The notes: generated by a model not told the origin, from the letters alone. Numbered from the stretch's first letter, positions 9,164 to 18,209 are shown. The stretch is DNA of 64,000 nucleotides from Halarcobacter bivalviorum (GCF_003346815.1 NZ_CP031217.1:1612001-1676000), one strand, 5' to 3'. Program-made: numbers and translations.

Positions 9164-9294
9164 TAATTAATTAAGCATTTAAATATATTATAAATATATT
9201 TGTTAAGTTATTATTAAAGTTAGGTTATTAATATCAAAATAGGTCGTTTTTAAGTCATATTATTAAATTTAAGTATTTTTTTAATTATTTATTT

Positions 9295-10071
9295 TTAAAT
9301 TTTTATTTTTTCCTGCCCTATTCTATATAGAGCAAAATCATATTTTATAGGGTCTTGTTTATCAAACTCTTTTAACTTCTCAGTTACTAAAAGTGCAGAT
9401 TTTAAATCATAAGTTTTTCTATCAAGTAATCCAAGTTTTTGAGATACTTTAAAAGTATGTGTATCAAGAGGAAGGATTAAATCTTTTTTATCAACTCCTT
9501 GCCACAAACCTAAGTCAAGGTTATCATCTCTTACCATCCATCTTAAATACATCATCCATCTTTTATATGGAGCATTTCCTATCTCTTTTATTACTCCTTG
9601 TTTATCTCTTTTTAATGGACTAGAGACTAAAAAAGTAAAACCTTGTGAGTTATAGTTTGCAAGATTATATATCTTTAAAATTACACTATCAAGTGCTTCT
9701 AAAAGATTATTCTCTTTTTTATAGGTTTTAAGAAAAATATCATTTAGGCTATTTTCTTGTTTCATTCTTCTAAAAGTTTTAAAGATACTCTTTACATCTT
9801 CACTATTTTGAAATCTATAATAAAAACGATCAAGCTCTTTTTCTATTATTTCCTCTTTTTCATCTAATAATTCAAAATTTAAACTATCTAAAAATTTTAC
9901 TATTAAAGAAGCCTTTCCATAAGCAAATAAAGCACATAAAAGTATTATATATTCATCTTTATATCTACTAGCAACTAAAAGTGGGTCTGGTTTATCATAA
10001 GAAAGTTCACATTTAGAGTTTCTACTACAAACTTGTTCGTCTAAAAGTTTTTTAATTTTATTCATTTTCAT
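9295..10071 (-). CDS. TIGR02757 family protein (DUF2400)
   Basis: 258 residues, matching the TIGR02757/DUF2400 family of Campylobacterota and Bacteroidetes in length and in segments recalled from it: PDPLLVASRYKD and LLCALFAYGKA near the N-terminus, WMMYLRWMVRDD in the middle and LPLDTHTFKVSQKLGL near the C-terminus. The helix-hairpin-like LILPLDTHTFK segment recalls HhH-GPD glycosylases, but no function has been shown for the family to my knowledge. The last 80 or so bases have a degraded second copy at 5561-5654. Divergent from the SDR gene at 10182. Confidence 0.85.
   Translation of the reverse strand: MKMNKIKKLLDEQVCSRNSKCELSYDKPDPLLVASRYKDEYIILLCALFAYGKASLIVKFLDSLNFELLDEKEEIIEKELDRFYYRFQNSEDVKSIFKTFRRMKQENSLNDIFLKTYKKENNLLEALDSVILKIYNLANYNSQGFTFLVSSPLKRDKQGVIKEIGNAPYKRWMMYLRWMVRDDNLDLGLWQGVDKKDLILPLDTHTFKVSQKLGLLDRKTYDLKSALLVTEKLKEFDKQDPIKYDFALYRIGQEKIKI
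9340..9392 (-). repeat. Parent copy of the repeat at 5602-5654
   Basis: Coding segment near the 3' end of the TIGR02757-family gene (LVTEKLKEFDKQDPIKY), duplicated in direct orientation at 5602-5654 on the other side of the accessory operon. Confidence 0.75.
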
Positions 10072-10142
10072 TTCTATTTTTTATTTGTATCATATCAAAA
10101 AGATTCAATTAAACTCTTTAGAAGTTACTTACTCTTTTCTGA

Positions 10143-10148
10143 TATAAT
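10143..10148 (+). promoter_or_regulatory. -10 box of the SDR gene
   Basis: Perfect TATAAT, 34 bases before the ATG at 10182, in the divergent region between the SDR and the TIGR02757 gene. Confidence 0.6.
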
Positions 10149-10181
10149 TCCATTCAAAAATGAATATAAATTGGACGATAA

Positions 10182-11003
10182 ATGCAAAATATTTTTATAA
10201 CAGGATGTTCCACTGGAATAGGATTTCAAACAGCACTTACTTTAAAAGAGAATGGATACAAAGTGTATGCAAGTGCTAGAAAAGAAGAAGATGTAGAAAA
10301 ACTTAAAAACTTAGGGTTAAATGCCTTAAAAGTTGATGTAACAATTAAAGAAGATATAACAAAAGCCTTAGAATATATTTTAGAAAAAGATGAAAAACTA
10401 GATGCTATTTTTAATAATGCTGGTTATGGACAACCCGGAGCCGTAGAAGATATTAGTACTGAAACACTAAAAGAACAGTTTGAAACAAACCTTTTTGGAC
10501 TACATGAAGCAACTATTCAAGCTATGAAAATCTTTAGAAAACAAGGATATGGAAAGGTTATTCAACACTCTTCTGTCTTAGGAATTATCTCTCTTAAATT
10601 TAGAGGTGCATATAATGCTTCTAAATATGCAATTGAAGGTCTTGCAGATACTATGAGACAAGAAGTTAGTGATAGTAATATCTATATCTCTACAATAAAT
10701 ACTGGGCCTGTAACTTCAAAATTTAGAGAAAATGCCCTTAAAAAGTTTAATAAAAATATTGATATTGAAAATAGTTTTTTTACTCCAACATATAAAAAAG
10801 AGTTAAAAGATAGGCTTGAAAATGACAAAGATACAACACCTTTTAATCTTCCTGCAACTTCAGTTGCAAATATTGTATTAAAAATTATGCAGACACAAAA
10901 ACCAAAGCCAAGGTATTATGTTACGAAAGCTACACATATTTTAGGTTTTGCAAAAAGAGTATTAAGTACAAACTTACTTGATAAGCTTTTAAATAGAATA
11001 TAA
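10182..11003 (+). CDS. Short-chain dehydrogenase/reductase
   Basis: 273 residues with a classical SDR fold: the nucleotide-binding TGCSTGIG at the N-terminus, NNAGYG in the middle and a YxxxK catalytic pair (YNASK) with the upstream serine (SSVLGI). The C-terminal region resembles SDRs acting on sterol or lipid-like substrates (YVTKATHILGFAKR), but the substrate cannot be deduced. Monocistronic; followed by a strong terminator shared with the convergent antiporter gene. Confidence 0.85.
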   Translation: MQNIFITGCSTGIGFQTALTLKENGYKVYASARKEEDVEKLKNLGLNALKVDVTIKEDITKALEYILEKDEKLDAIFNNAGYGQPGAVEDISTETLKEQFETNLFGLHEATIQAMKIFRKQGYGKVIQHSSVLGIISLKFRGAYNASKYAIEGLADTMRQEVSDSNIYISTINTGPVTSKFRENALKKFNKNIDIENSFFTPTYKKELKDRLENDKDTTPFNLPATSVANIVLKIMQTQKPKPRYYVTKATHILGFAKRVLSTNLLDKLLNRI

Positions 11004-11028
11004 AAAAGAGGAGTTTTTCCTCTTTTTT
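11002..11028. terminator. Bidirectional intrinsic terminator
   Basis: An 11-bp perfect stem (aaaaaagagga / tcctctttttt) with a 5-base loop between the convergent SDR and NhaC-type genes, A/T tails on both sides. Confidence 0.85.
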
Positions 11029-11029
11029 A

Positions 11030-12736
11030 TTATTTTGTCATATAAGGTTTTCCGTAGAATCTTATTACTAAATAAATGATTGCTAATCCAAGAGGAAGCA
11101 ATACATAAACAGATACACCAAATGCTGCAGGTAAATATCCAAATACAATTGCAACAAAACCTACAAAAAGTGCATATGGTAACTGCGTAGAGATGTGGTC
11201 CATATGATTACAAGATGATGCCATCGAAGATAAAATAGATGTATCAGAAATTGGAGAACAATGATCTCCAAAAATAGCACCAGTTAAAACTGCCCCTACA
11301 TTTAATACAATATAGTTATGTAAATCAGTACCCTCTAATCCTGTATGAATACCAATTGCACTTGCTAATGGAATAGTTAAAGGCATTAAAATACCCATTG
11401 TTCCATATGATGTACCAGTTGAAAATGAGATAATAGAACCTAATACAAAAATAATAGTTGGTAAAATAAACTGAGGTGTTGTATCAGATAACATTGTTAC
11501 TAAATATTGTGCTGTTCCAAGCTCTTTCATAACTGATGATAAAGACCAAGCAAGGATTAAAATCACAGCTGTAATTACAAGTGCTTTAACCCCAAATACC
11601 CAAGTTTCAATCGCTTCATGTAAAGAGAAGATTTTTTGTTGTAAACCCATTCCAATAGCAACTAAAGAAGCTAAAAGTGCTGCTTCAAAAATAACAATAG
11701 AAGCATCTGCTGCTCCAAATGCTGATTGAATAGAAGCAAAAGAGTATGGATCTGCTTGTACTGCTTTTAACGTCTCACCTTCTAAGCCACTAATACCATT
11801 AATATAAAATCCAACAATTGCAACAATAATTAAAACAAAGATTGGAATAATTGCATTAAAAATAGAGTAAGAAACTCCTTCTTTAGGCATCATAAAAGAG
11901 TTTTCTTGATTCATTAAGTTTGAATCAGTTTTAGGATTTGTAACTTGTCCTTTTTCATAAGCTCTTTTTGCAGCTGTATGCATTGGTCCAAATTCTCTTA
12001 AAGAAAGTGCAGAGATAAAAACAAAAGCCAGCATTAAAATATTATAAAATCTATATGGCAATGTTTCTACGAAAATAGCAAAAGCATTTATATCTGGTTG
12101 CCCAATAGATACATAAGCATCTTTGATTAATGATAATTCATATCCAACCCAAGTAGAAATAAGTGCTAATCCTGCAATAGGTGCAGCTGTTGAGTCAATA
12201 ATAAAAGCTAATTTTTCTCTTGCAACTTTTAGTTTATCTGTTACAGGTCTCATAATTGGACCTACTACTAAAGAGTTTGCATAATCATCAAAGAAAATAA
12301 AGAAACCCATTAACCAAGTATAAAATTGTGCAGTTGCTGGAGTTTTTGCTTTTGCAGCAAGTTTTTCTGCAATAGCTCTTGGTCCTCCCATTTTAGTAAT
12401 AACTGCGATTAAACCACCAATTGTTAATACTTGTAAAACAATACCTGCATTCCATGAATCTGCAAGAGAACCAACCATTTTCCCTGACATATCAACAAAG
12501 GCATTAAAAAAAGAAGCAAAAATATTTGCACCACTAATATTTACCATAAATGTTCCAGTAAATATCCCCATAAATAAAGAGAAGATAACATTTCTAGTAA
12601 TAAATGCTAAAACAATTGCAACCAAGGGTGGAAGCAGAGTTAAAGCACCATAAGTTACAGCATTATCTTTTCCATCAGCAAAGAGAGCTATCGGTAAAAT
12701 AGCTAAAATTAATAATAATTTTATAGTACTACTCAA
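11030..12736 (-). CDS. NhaC-family Na+/H+ antiporter
   Basis: 568 residues, about eleven to twelve membrane helices after an N-terminal signal-like hydrophobic segment (LLLILAILPIALFA). Segments characteristic of the NhaC/ArsB-like ion transporter family are present: FFIFFDDYANSLVVGP, STWVGYE and the highly conserved IFGDHCSPISDTSILSS near the C-terminus. It should exchange Na+ for protons across the inner membrane. A long polar loop at about 270-295 lies between helix groups. Single gene with no operon partners. Confidence 0.85.
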   Translation of the reverse strand: MSSTIKLLLILAILPIALFADGKDNAVTYGALTLLPPLVAIVLAFITRNVIFSLFMGIFTGTFMVNISGANIFASFFNAFVDMSGKMVGSLADSWNAGIVLQVLTIGGLIAVITKMGGPRAIAEKLAAKAKTPATAQFYTWLMGFFIFFDDYANSLVVGPIMRPVTDKLKVAREKLAFIIDSTAAPIAGLALISTWVGYELSLIKDAYVSIGQPDINAFAIFVETLPYRFYNILMLAFVFISALSLREFGPMHTAAKRAYEKGQVTNPKTDSNLMNQENSFMMPKEGVSYSIFNAIIPIFVLIIVAIVGFYINGISGLEGETLKAVQADPYSFASIQSAFGAADASIVIFEAALLASLVAIGMGLQQKIFSLHEAIETWVFGVKALVITAVILILAWSLSSVMKELGTAQYLVTMLSDTTPQFILPTIIFVLGSIISFSTGTSYGTMGILMPLTIPLASAIGIHTGLEGTDLHNYIVLNVGAVLTGAIFGDHCSPISDTSILSSMASSCNHMDHISTQLPYALFVGFVAIVFGYLPAAFGVSVYVLLPLGLAIIYLVIRFYGKPYMTK

Positions 12737-12800
12737 AGTAATCCTTTAGTAAAAAAGTCGGGAATTATAACATTAATTATTTAAAAGTTTCAAAAAAGTT

Positions 12801-14783
12801 TCAAAAATTATTACAGTAATCTTTCACTTTTTCAAAAGGGATTGCTTGAGAAAAATAAAAGCCTTGGATTATATTTATTCCTACACTTCGTACAAATTCT
12901 TTATCCTCTTGAGTTTCAATTCCTTCTGCAATTAGAATATAGTTTAAGTCCAAGCACATTTTAGAGATATTTCTATATAAAGTTTTTCCTTCAATAGTTT
13001 TTGTATTATCAAGTAAAGCCTTATCTAGTTTAATTATATTTGCAGGTAAAGTATGAAGATATTGCAAAGAAGAAAAACCTGTACCAAAGTCATCAACACT
13101 AATTACAAAACCATTTCTTTTTAGTTTCATAATATTATTCATAAAAACACTATGCTCTTCAGCAAAGGTTCTTTCTAATATCTCTATTTCAATATTTTTA
13201 CCTTTTAATCTTTTGATAATTTTATCTACAATATAGGTATCACTTATTGATTCAGGAGAAAGATTGATACTAATTTTGGGATTAAAACCTTGTATACTCC
13301 ATCTATTTAAATCTTCATATACTTTTTTTATCACCCATAAATCAATTACATAGGCAAAACCTGCTTTTTCAATTTGTGAAATAAAATATGGTCCCGTTAT
13401 AGTTCCATCTGGTTTACTAAATCTAAGTAAAGCTTCAAAACCATAACATCTGTTTTGAGTAACATCTATTTTTGGTTGATAATAAAGCAATAAATCTCCT
13501 GAAATAAGTTCATCAACCATTTTATGAGTGTCACTTTGTTCTTGAATAATCTCGGCTTGAGTTTTTAAAAACTTAAGCTCATTCATAGTATTAATCTCTT
13601 CTTTAATACCAAATTTATCTCTTAATTTTTTTGCATCTTGATTTAAAGATTTATCTTCCTCATATTTTTTTAAAAATGGATAATAGATAAATACTCCAAC
13701 TACTAGATTAATTAATTGAAGTAAAACAAAAATGAAAGTTTGTCCATTTCCTAAAAAATATCCACTTAAAAATACAGGAGTAGTCCATGAAATAGTATAA
13801 GTACTTTCAGGGATAGGAAAATAAGAGAAAAACATATAACTCATTGCAAAATTAAAAATAGGTACAAGTAAAAAGGGAATTACAAAAGTTAAATTCATAA
13901 TTAGAGGTAAACCAAAAAGTAATATTTCATTTATGTTAAATACAGCAAAAGGTAAAGAAATATATGCAATCTTTCTATCATATTCATTCCGTGATTTTAA
14001 AACAATTGCAATAAGTAAAGATAAAGTTGCCCCTGCTCCACCTGTAACTAAAAAAGCAAAAAAGAAAACATCAGCAGTAAGATTTTTAAATATCTCTTCA
14101 TTTAAATAGCTGGTATCTGCAAATATCATATAAACATGAGTTCCATGAATACCAGTGAGCCACCAAACCACATGTGTAACAACTAACTGAATAAATGATT
14201 TTGCCATCAAAGATAAAGACTCAACAGTATCATGAAAAACATCAAATAAAATAGTTTGAACAAATAGACTTAAATATGGAAGAATTAAAATAAAAAAGAT
14301 ATAAATAATTAATACTGGAATTATCGAATTTACAACTACTTTTAACTGCTTACTAACCAAATCCTCTTTTATAATTTGAAGAAATGAAATCTTTGATAAA
14401 AAAAGATAAGAATACATACAAATTATAGGAATAATTAAAGCATATAGAGTCATGTTTTTTTCATAATGAAAGTTTTGATTTTCATCAATAGTCCAAGCAA
14501 GACTTATAAAAACAAGTAAAGAGACTCCAATTATAATAAATCGATGAACATGATAATTATTAGCTAAATGATGCGCGATGCAAATAGTTAGAAAAAGAGG
14601 AAATACATAGATGAAGATATCTGTAATATTTAATAAAGCAAGTACTACTACATTTGCATTTTGTTTATCTATATTAAATACATCAATTAAAAGAATTCCA
14701 ATTGAACTTATGATGTAGTAAGGAACTATATCTAGAAAAGCTTCTCTTAAAGACAGATGAAGTAAATTATTAGTTAGCCTCAT
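12801..14783 (-). CDS. PTS EIIC-like membrane domain fused to an EAL c-di-GMP phosphodiesterase
   Basis: 660 residues. Residues 1-380 form a polytopic domain resembling the lactose/cellobiose PTS IIC permease (HVVWWLTGIHGTH; TGGAGATLSLLIA). Residues 425-655 form an EAL domain. All residues expected for catalysis are visible: EALLR, SINLSP, EILERTF, DDFGTG, IKLDK, AEGIE and GIQGFYF, so it should hydrolyse c-di-GMP. No PTS phosphotransfer proteins are seen in the window, so the membrane part more likely senses a ligand than transports sugar by phosphorylation. It opposes the two diguanylate cyclases at the left end functionally, though the genes are not linked. Confidence 0.88.
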   Translation of the reverse strand: MRLTNNLLHLSLREAFLDIVPYYIISSIGILLIDVFNIDKQNANVVVLALLNITDIFIYVFPLFLTICIAHHLANNYHVHRFIIIGVSLLVFISLAWTIDENQNFHYEKNMTLYALIIPIICMYSYLFLSKISFLQIIKEDLVSKQLKVVVNSIIPVLIIYIFFILILPYLSLFVQTILFDVFHDTVESLSLMAKSFIQLVVTHVVWWLTGIHGTHVYMIFADTSYLNEEIFKNLTADVFFFAFLVTGGAGATLSLLIAIVLKSRNEYDRKIAYISLPFAVFNINEILLFGLPLIMNLTFVIPFLLVPIFNFAMSYMFFSYFPIPESTYTISWTTPVFLSGYFLGNGQTFIFVLLQLINLVVGVFIYYPFLKKYEEDKSLNQDAKKLRDKFGIKEEINTMNELKFLKTQAEIIQEQSDTHKMVDELISGDLLLYYQPKIDVTQNRCYGFEALLRFSKPDGTITGPYFISQIEKAGFAYVIDLWVIKKVYEDLNRWSIQGFNPKISINLSPESISDTYIVDKIIKRLKGKNIEIEILERTFAEEHSVFMNNIMKLKRNGFVISVDDFGTGFSSLQYLHTLPANIIKLDKALLDNTKTIEGKTLYRNISKMCLDLNYILIAEGIETQEDKEFVRSVGINIIQGFYFSQAIPFEKVKDYCNNF

Positions 14784-14861
14784 TTATTTTCCTTTTTCTA
14801 TTGAACAAATGTAACAGAAAAGTTAAAAATAAAAGCTTTAAAATAAAACTACTTAAATTAG

Positions 14862-15662
14862 TTAAGGATTTTGTATCTCTTTTGTATTAAACTTTTGTTG
14901 TAAATAATCAGAAATATGCATTAAACAAAAGGTAATTAGAAATATCATAAGCCCAGGGAAAAAGCTAACCCACCAAGCTATATCCATAACAGCTTTTCCA
15001 TCACTTAAAAGGCTTCCCCAAGACATAGCAGGAGGATTTACACCTAAACCTAAAAATGAAAGACCTGATTCAGCTAAAATTGCTCCACCCACTCCAAAAG
15101 TAAATGAAATAAGAAAAATTGGTGCTAAAAGTAGTGCAAAATATTTAAAAATAATTTTTGATTTTGATACATTTGCAAGTTTTAAAATTTTTATAAACGG
15201 TTGATTCCCTATTGCAAAACTTTCACTTCTAATAAGTCTTGCCATTCCCATCCAACCAGTTATTGAAATCACTATTACTAAAACTAAGATAGAAGCTTGA
15301 ATATAAGCTACAAGAGCAAGTAATAAAAAGAAAGTAGGAAAAGTTAAAAATAAATCTATTAAAATTATTGTTGCTTTATCTACATTACCTTTAAAAAAAG
15401 CTGCATTTATTCCAATAAAAAGCCCTATCAAAGAAGCAATACTTGCACTTAAAAAACCAATTATTAAAGAAGTTTGTCCACCTTGTAAGATTCTTGCAAA
15501 AATATCTCTTCCTAACCTATCAGTTCCCATTAGATGTTCAAAAGATGGAGCAAGAAGTATTTTTGAAGGATTTAATTCATAAGGGGAAATTCCATAAAAA
15601 AATGGCAAAAAGAATACTAATAAGATAATTGATATTAATAAACTAAAAGCCACTTTTGTCAT
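14862..15662 (-). CDS. ABC transporter permease of the DppC/OppC type (orphan)
   Basis: 266 residues with five to six membrane helices. The signature GTDRLGRDIFARILQGGQ near the N-terminus and the EAA-like loop (AESGLSFLGLGVNPP) are typical of the second permease of peptide, nickel or microcin C importers. Starts 4 bases after rsmD on the same strand, so the two are probably co-transcribed. No matching first permease, ATPase or binding protein lies nearby; the next gene is the EAL protein. Partners must be encoded elsewhere. Confidence 0.85.
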   Translation of the reverse strand: MTKVAFSLLISIILLVFFLPFFYGISPYELNPSKILLAPSFEHLMGTDRLGRDIFARILQGGQTSLIIGFLSASIASLIGLFIGINAAFFKGNVDKATIILIDLFLTFPTFFLLLALVAYIQASILVLVIVISITGWMGMARLIRSESFAIGNQPFIKILKLANVSKSKIIFKYFALLLAPIFLISFTFGVGGAILAESGLSFLGLGVNPPAMSWGSLLSDGKAVMDIAWWVSFFPGLMIFLITFCLMHISDYLQQKFNTKEIQNP

Positions 15663-15666
15663 ATTA

Positions 15667-16260
15667 CTACTTTATATATTCAAAATAAGATAAAGAACTT
15701 TTTCCAAACTTTTTAGTTCTTTGTAGTTGAAAGTTTCCTAAAACTTCTGGTATTTCTAGTGTTGAGACATGCTCAACTACAATTAAAAAAATATTTTCAT
15801 TTTTAATATTTTTAATCATTTCAAAAGACTTTTCATAAATCTCTTCCATCCCTTCTCTATAATCAAAAGGTGGATCTATATATAAAATTAATTCATCACT
15901 TGAATTTCTAAGATTTTCTAAAATTGCTGGTGTTTGTACAAAAGTATCACCTAAAAAAGTTTGACATTTATTTGGGTCAGTTACTTTACAATTTTTAATT
16001 AATATTTTATATGAGTTTTTATCTAACTCAACAAAATAGGCTTTTTTAGCATCTCTACTAATAGCTTCTAATCCAATACTTCCACTTCCAGCAAAACTCT
16101 CAATAAAAACTTTATCACAAATATCAAATTGTAATACATTAAAAAAAGACTCTTTCAGTCTTGCTTTTGAACTTCTAGTAACATCTAAAGAAGGTAGTTC
16201 TAGTATCTTACCTTTAAACTTACCTGCGATAATTTTTGTAGTTGGTTTACTATTTTTCAT
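15667..16260 (-). CDS. rsmD: 16S rRNA (guanine-966-N2)-methyltransferase RsmD
   Basis: 197 residues, usual size. N-terminal substrate segment (IIAGKFKGKILELP, TRSSKARLKESFFNVL), SAM-binding ESFAGSGSIGLEAISR and catalytic DPPFDYREG are all present. It methylates N2 of G966 in 16S rRNA during small-subunit assembly. First gene of a pair with the DppC-like permease; divergent from the coiled-coil protein gene at 16377. Confidence 0.92.
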   Translation of the reverse strand: MKNSKPTTKIIAGKFKGKILELPSLDVTRSSKARLKESFFNVLQFDICDKVFIESFAGSGSIGLEAISRDAKKAYFVELDKNSYKILIKNCKVTDPNKCQTFLGDTFVQTPAILENLRNSSDELILYIDPPFDYREGMEEIYEKSFEMIKNIKNENIFLIVVEHVSTLEIPEVLGNFQLQRTKKFGKSSLSYFEYIK

Positions 16261-16344
16261 AATACTCTTAATTCTTAAATTTTTCGTATTATAGTAAAAC
16301 TTTATTAAGCCTTTGTTTTAGTTGAAGTTTAAAAACTTTTAGAT

Positions 16345-16350
16345 TATAAT
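16345..16350 (+). promoter_or_regulatory. -10 box of the coiled-coil protein gene
   Basis: Perfect TATAAT; transcription would begin near 16357, just before the AGAAGGA ribosome site at 16364-16370. Confidence 0.6.
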
Positions 16351-16376
16351 CAAGCAGATTATTAGAAGGATTGATT

Positions 16377-16934
16377 TTGTACATAGAAAACAATTTTCAA
16401 ACAAGCAATTACTCTACTCAAAGTAATAATAAAACAAAAGAGACTCCTACAACTGGATTCCAAAATGAGATAGAAAAAGCAGATGATAAAAAGAGCGTAA
16501 AAGAAGAAGAAAAAAGTTTAAGAGAGTTAGTTGAGGATATTATCTCTTTATTAAAAACTGGTTTCACTAAAGATGAACTTGAAGCTCTTGAAAAATTAAA
16601 AGAACAGATTTTAAATGAGATTAATAAAAAAAGAGAGAATGGCTCTGTTGATACTAAAGAGATTGAAAGATTAATTAACGAGTTAGAAAAAATGGTTAAT
16701 GAATTTAAAAAATCTAGAAATGGTCTTGTAATTAAAGATGCAGATGAAATAAAAAAAGAGAATAAAGAAGAAAGCAGTGATTCTGTAATTTCTTTAAATT
16801 TACAAAATATAAAAGAAAAATTAGATGAATTAACAGAAGAGATAAAAGAGCTTAAAAAACTGAAAAAAACAGATAATAAATATTTAAATACACAAGAAGA
16901 ACTACTTTTACTTCAAGAACTTAAAAAAGCCTAA
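16377..16934 (+). CDS. Hypothetical coiled-coil protein
   Basis: 185 residues from the TTG at 16377, chosen over the TTG at 16371 because AGAAGGA ends at 16370 and needs about six bases of spacing. The first 40 residues are polar and disordered-looking (YIENNFQTSNYSTQSNN), followed by long heptad-rich helices (LRELVEDIISLLK; KEIERLINELEKMVNE; IKEKLDELTEEIKELKKLK). No signal peptide or membrane helix. The asparagine/serine-rich start resembles that of the protein at 25882 and of flagellar-type exported proteins, but no family is recognised. Confidence 0.7.
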   Translation: MYIENNFQTSNYSTQSNNKTKETPTTGFQNEIEKADDKKSVKEEEKSLRELVEDIISLLKTGFTKDELEALEKLKEQILNEINKKRENGSVDTKEIERLINELEKMVNEFKKSRNGLVIKDADEIKKENKEESSDSVISLNLQNIKEKLDELTEEIKELKKLKKTDNKYLNTQEELLLLQELKKA

Positions 16935-16973
16935 AAAATCCTTACTGTTAAACTTAGGTTTAACTATACATAT

Positions 16974-16979
16974 TATAAT
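16974..16979 (+). promoter_or_regulatory. -10 box of the PepSY gene
   Basis: Perfect TATAAT, seven bases after which the transcript would start at the palindrome 16981-16998. Confidence 0.6.
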
Positions 16980-16980
16980 T

Positions 16981-16998
16981 CCAAAAAATATTTTTTGG
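16981..16998. promoter_or_regulatory. Perfect 18-bp palindrome over start site and ribosome site of the PepSY gene
   Basis: ccaaaaaatattttttgg, identical on both strands, begins right after the -10 box and its last bases belong to the GGAG ribosome site (16997-17000). It could be a repressor operator, or in RNA a hairpin that limits access to the ribosome site. Confidence 0.55.
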
Positions 16999-17005
16999 AG
17001 TTATA

Positions 17006-17608
17006 ATGAAAAAAAACAAAAAACTATCAGTTTTACTTAGAGAATGGCATAGAGATTTAGGTTATCTTGTTATTGGGATAACAATTATTTACTCTTTATC
17101 AGGGATTATCCTTTCTGTAAGAGACTTGCATCTATTTGAAAAAGAGTATATTCTAACTGCAAAGATTGAAAAAAGCTTACAAGAAGAGAGATTAAAAGAC
17201 AAAATAGTTTTAGCTTTTGATAAAAATGAAGAGAAAAAAGAGCTTCCTACTCATGTTTTAAAAAAATCTGTTTTAAATGATTTTGAGCTTTTAGAAGAAA
17301 ATCCAGAACTAATTAAATATCAAATTTCTAGAAAAAAAGATATGAAATTTGTAACATATTATAAAAACTCAGGAGAGTTAATCTATTCAATCAGTGCATA
17401 CCCTACTTTTATAAATGTATTAGTAAATGCACATAAATCTTCAAGTGAGGATAAATGGGCATATCTTGCTTTAGCTTATTCAGTTATATTATTTTTTCTA
17501 GCTATTTCTGCTATTTTTATGGTAAAAGGAAAATATGGATTTAGACAAAGAGGTATTTACATTACTCTTGCTGGTGTAGCTCTTGTTTTATTATTTTTAT
17601 ATCTTTAA
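17006..17608 (+). CDS. PepSY-associated membrane protein
   Basis: 200 residues. N-terminal REWHRDLGYLVIGITIIYSLSG is the typical first helix of PepSY_TM proteins; a periplasmic PepSY-like segment follows (about 40-130), then two C-terminal helices with conserved NAHKSS between. Family members are linked to iron-siderophore uptake or cytochrome/heme functions in some bacteria, but no such genes are adjacent. Expression may be controlled through the palindrome at 16981-16998. Confidence 0.82.
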   Translation: MKKNKKLSVLLREWHRDLGYLVIGITIIYSLSGIILSVRDLHLFEKEYILTAKIEKSLQEERLKDKIVLAFDKNEEKKELPTHVLKKSVLNDFELLEENPELIKYQISRKKDMKFVTYYKNSGELIYSISAYPTFINVLVNAHKSSSEDKWAYLALAYSVILFFLAISAIFMVKGKYGFRQRGIYITLAGVALVLLFLYL

Positions 17609-17700
17609 GTTTATAAAAAATTAGGTTTTAAGTTATCCTTATAATAAAAAAAATACATTTTCTTTGATAAAATTCAAAAAATTTATTATTAAGGGTTTCT

Positions 17701-18189
17701 TTGCCAAGAAAGAAATTAAAAAAAGTACTCCCAACTCATGAAAAAATAAAAGAACAAAAATTTTTAAAAATATTTGGTAATTTTCTTCACAAAAGAGAGC
17801 TTTGGAGTTTATCAAGAAGAAAAGTTGTAGGTGGGGTATTAATAGGCATTTTTGTAGCTTGTTTACCTATGCCATTTCAAATGATTTTATCAACTTTTTT
17901 AGCTATTTATTTTAGTGTAAATCTACCAATAAGTTTTGCTTTAATTTTTATAAGTAATCCCTTTACAATGCCACCACTTTTTTATTTTGAATATAAACTA
18001 GGAAACCTAATTCTAGGAGCTGCTGACGCTGTTGAGTTTAATTTTGATTCTATGTATGATAATTTTGACCAAATAGCTCTTTCACTTTGGACAGGAGCTT
18101 TAGTCCTTGGAGTTTTTTCAAGTATTGTTTGTGCTATATTTGTAAATTATTTTTGGATTATTAGTGTAAGAAAAGAGAGAAAAAGATAA
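17701..18189 (+). CDS. DUF2062 membrane protein
   Basis: 162 residues from a TTG preceded by AAGGG. The pattern RRKVVGGVLIGIFVACLPMPFQM, FALIFISNPFTMPPLFYFEYKLG and a C-terminal helix is that of the DUF2062 family of small inner-membrane proteins. Function unknown. A GATAAAAT promoter element lies about 30 bases upstream. Confidence 0.85.
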   Translation: MPRKKLKKVLPTHEKIKEQKFLKIFGNFLHKRELWSLSRRKVVGGVLIGIFVACLPMPFQMILSTFLAIYFSVNLPISFALIFISNPFTMPPLFYFEYKLGNLILGAADAVEFNFDSMYDNFDQIALSLWTGALVLGVFSSIVCAIFVNYFWIISVRKERKR

Positions 18190-18190
18190 A

Positions 18191-18209
18191 AAAAGGATTA
18201 ACCTTTTTC
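18191..18209. terminator. Short bidirectional terminator-like hairpin
   Basis: A 7-bp stem (aaaaagg / cctttttc side) with loop attaa between the convergent DUF2062 and rny genes. Short, so strength is uncertain. Confidence 0.5.

Noticed and set aside
9164-9294. Second small gene between the lipoprotein and the TIGR02757 gene
   Set aside because: No start codon with a ribosome site; the stretch is AT-rich and best taken as the operon promoter region.
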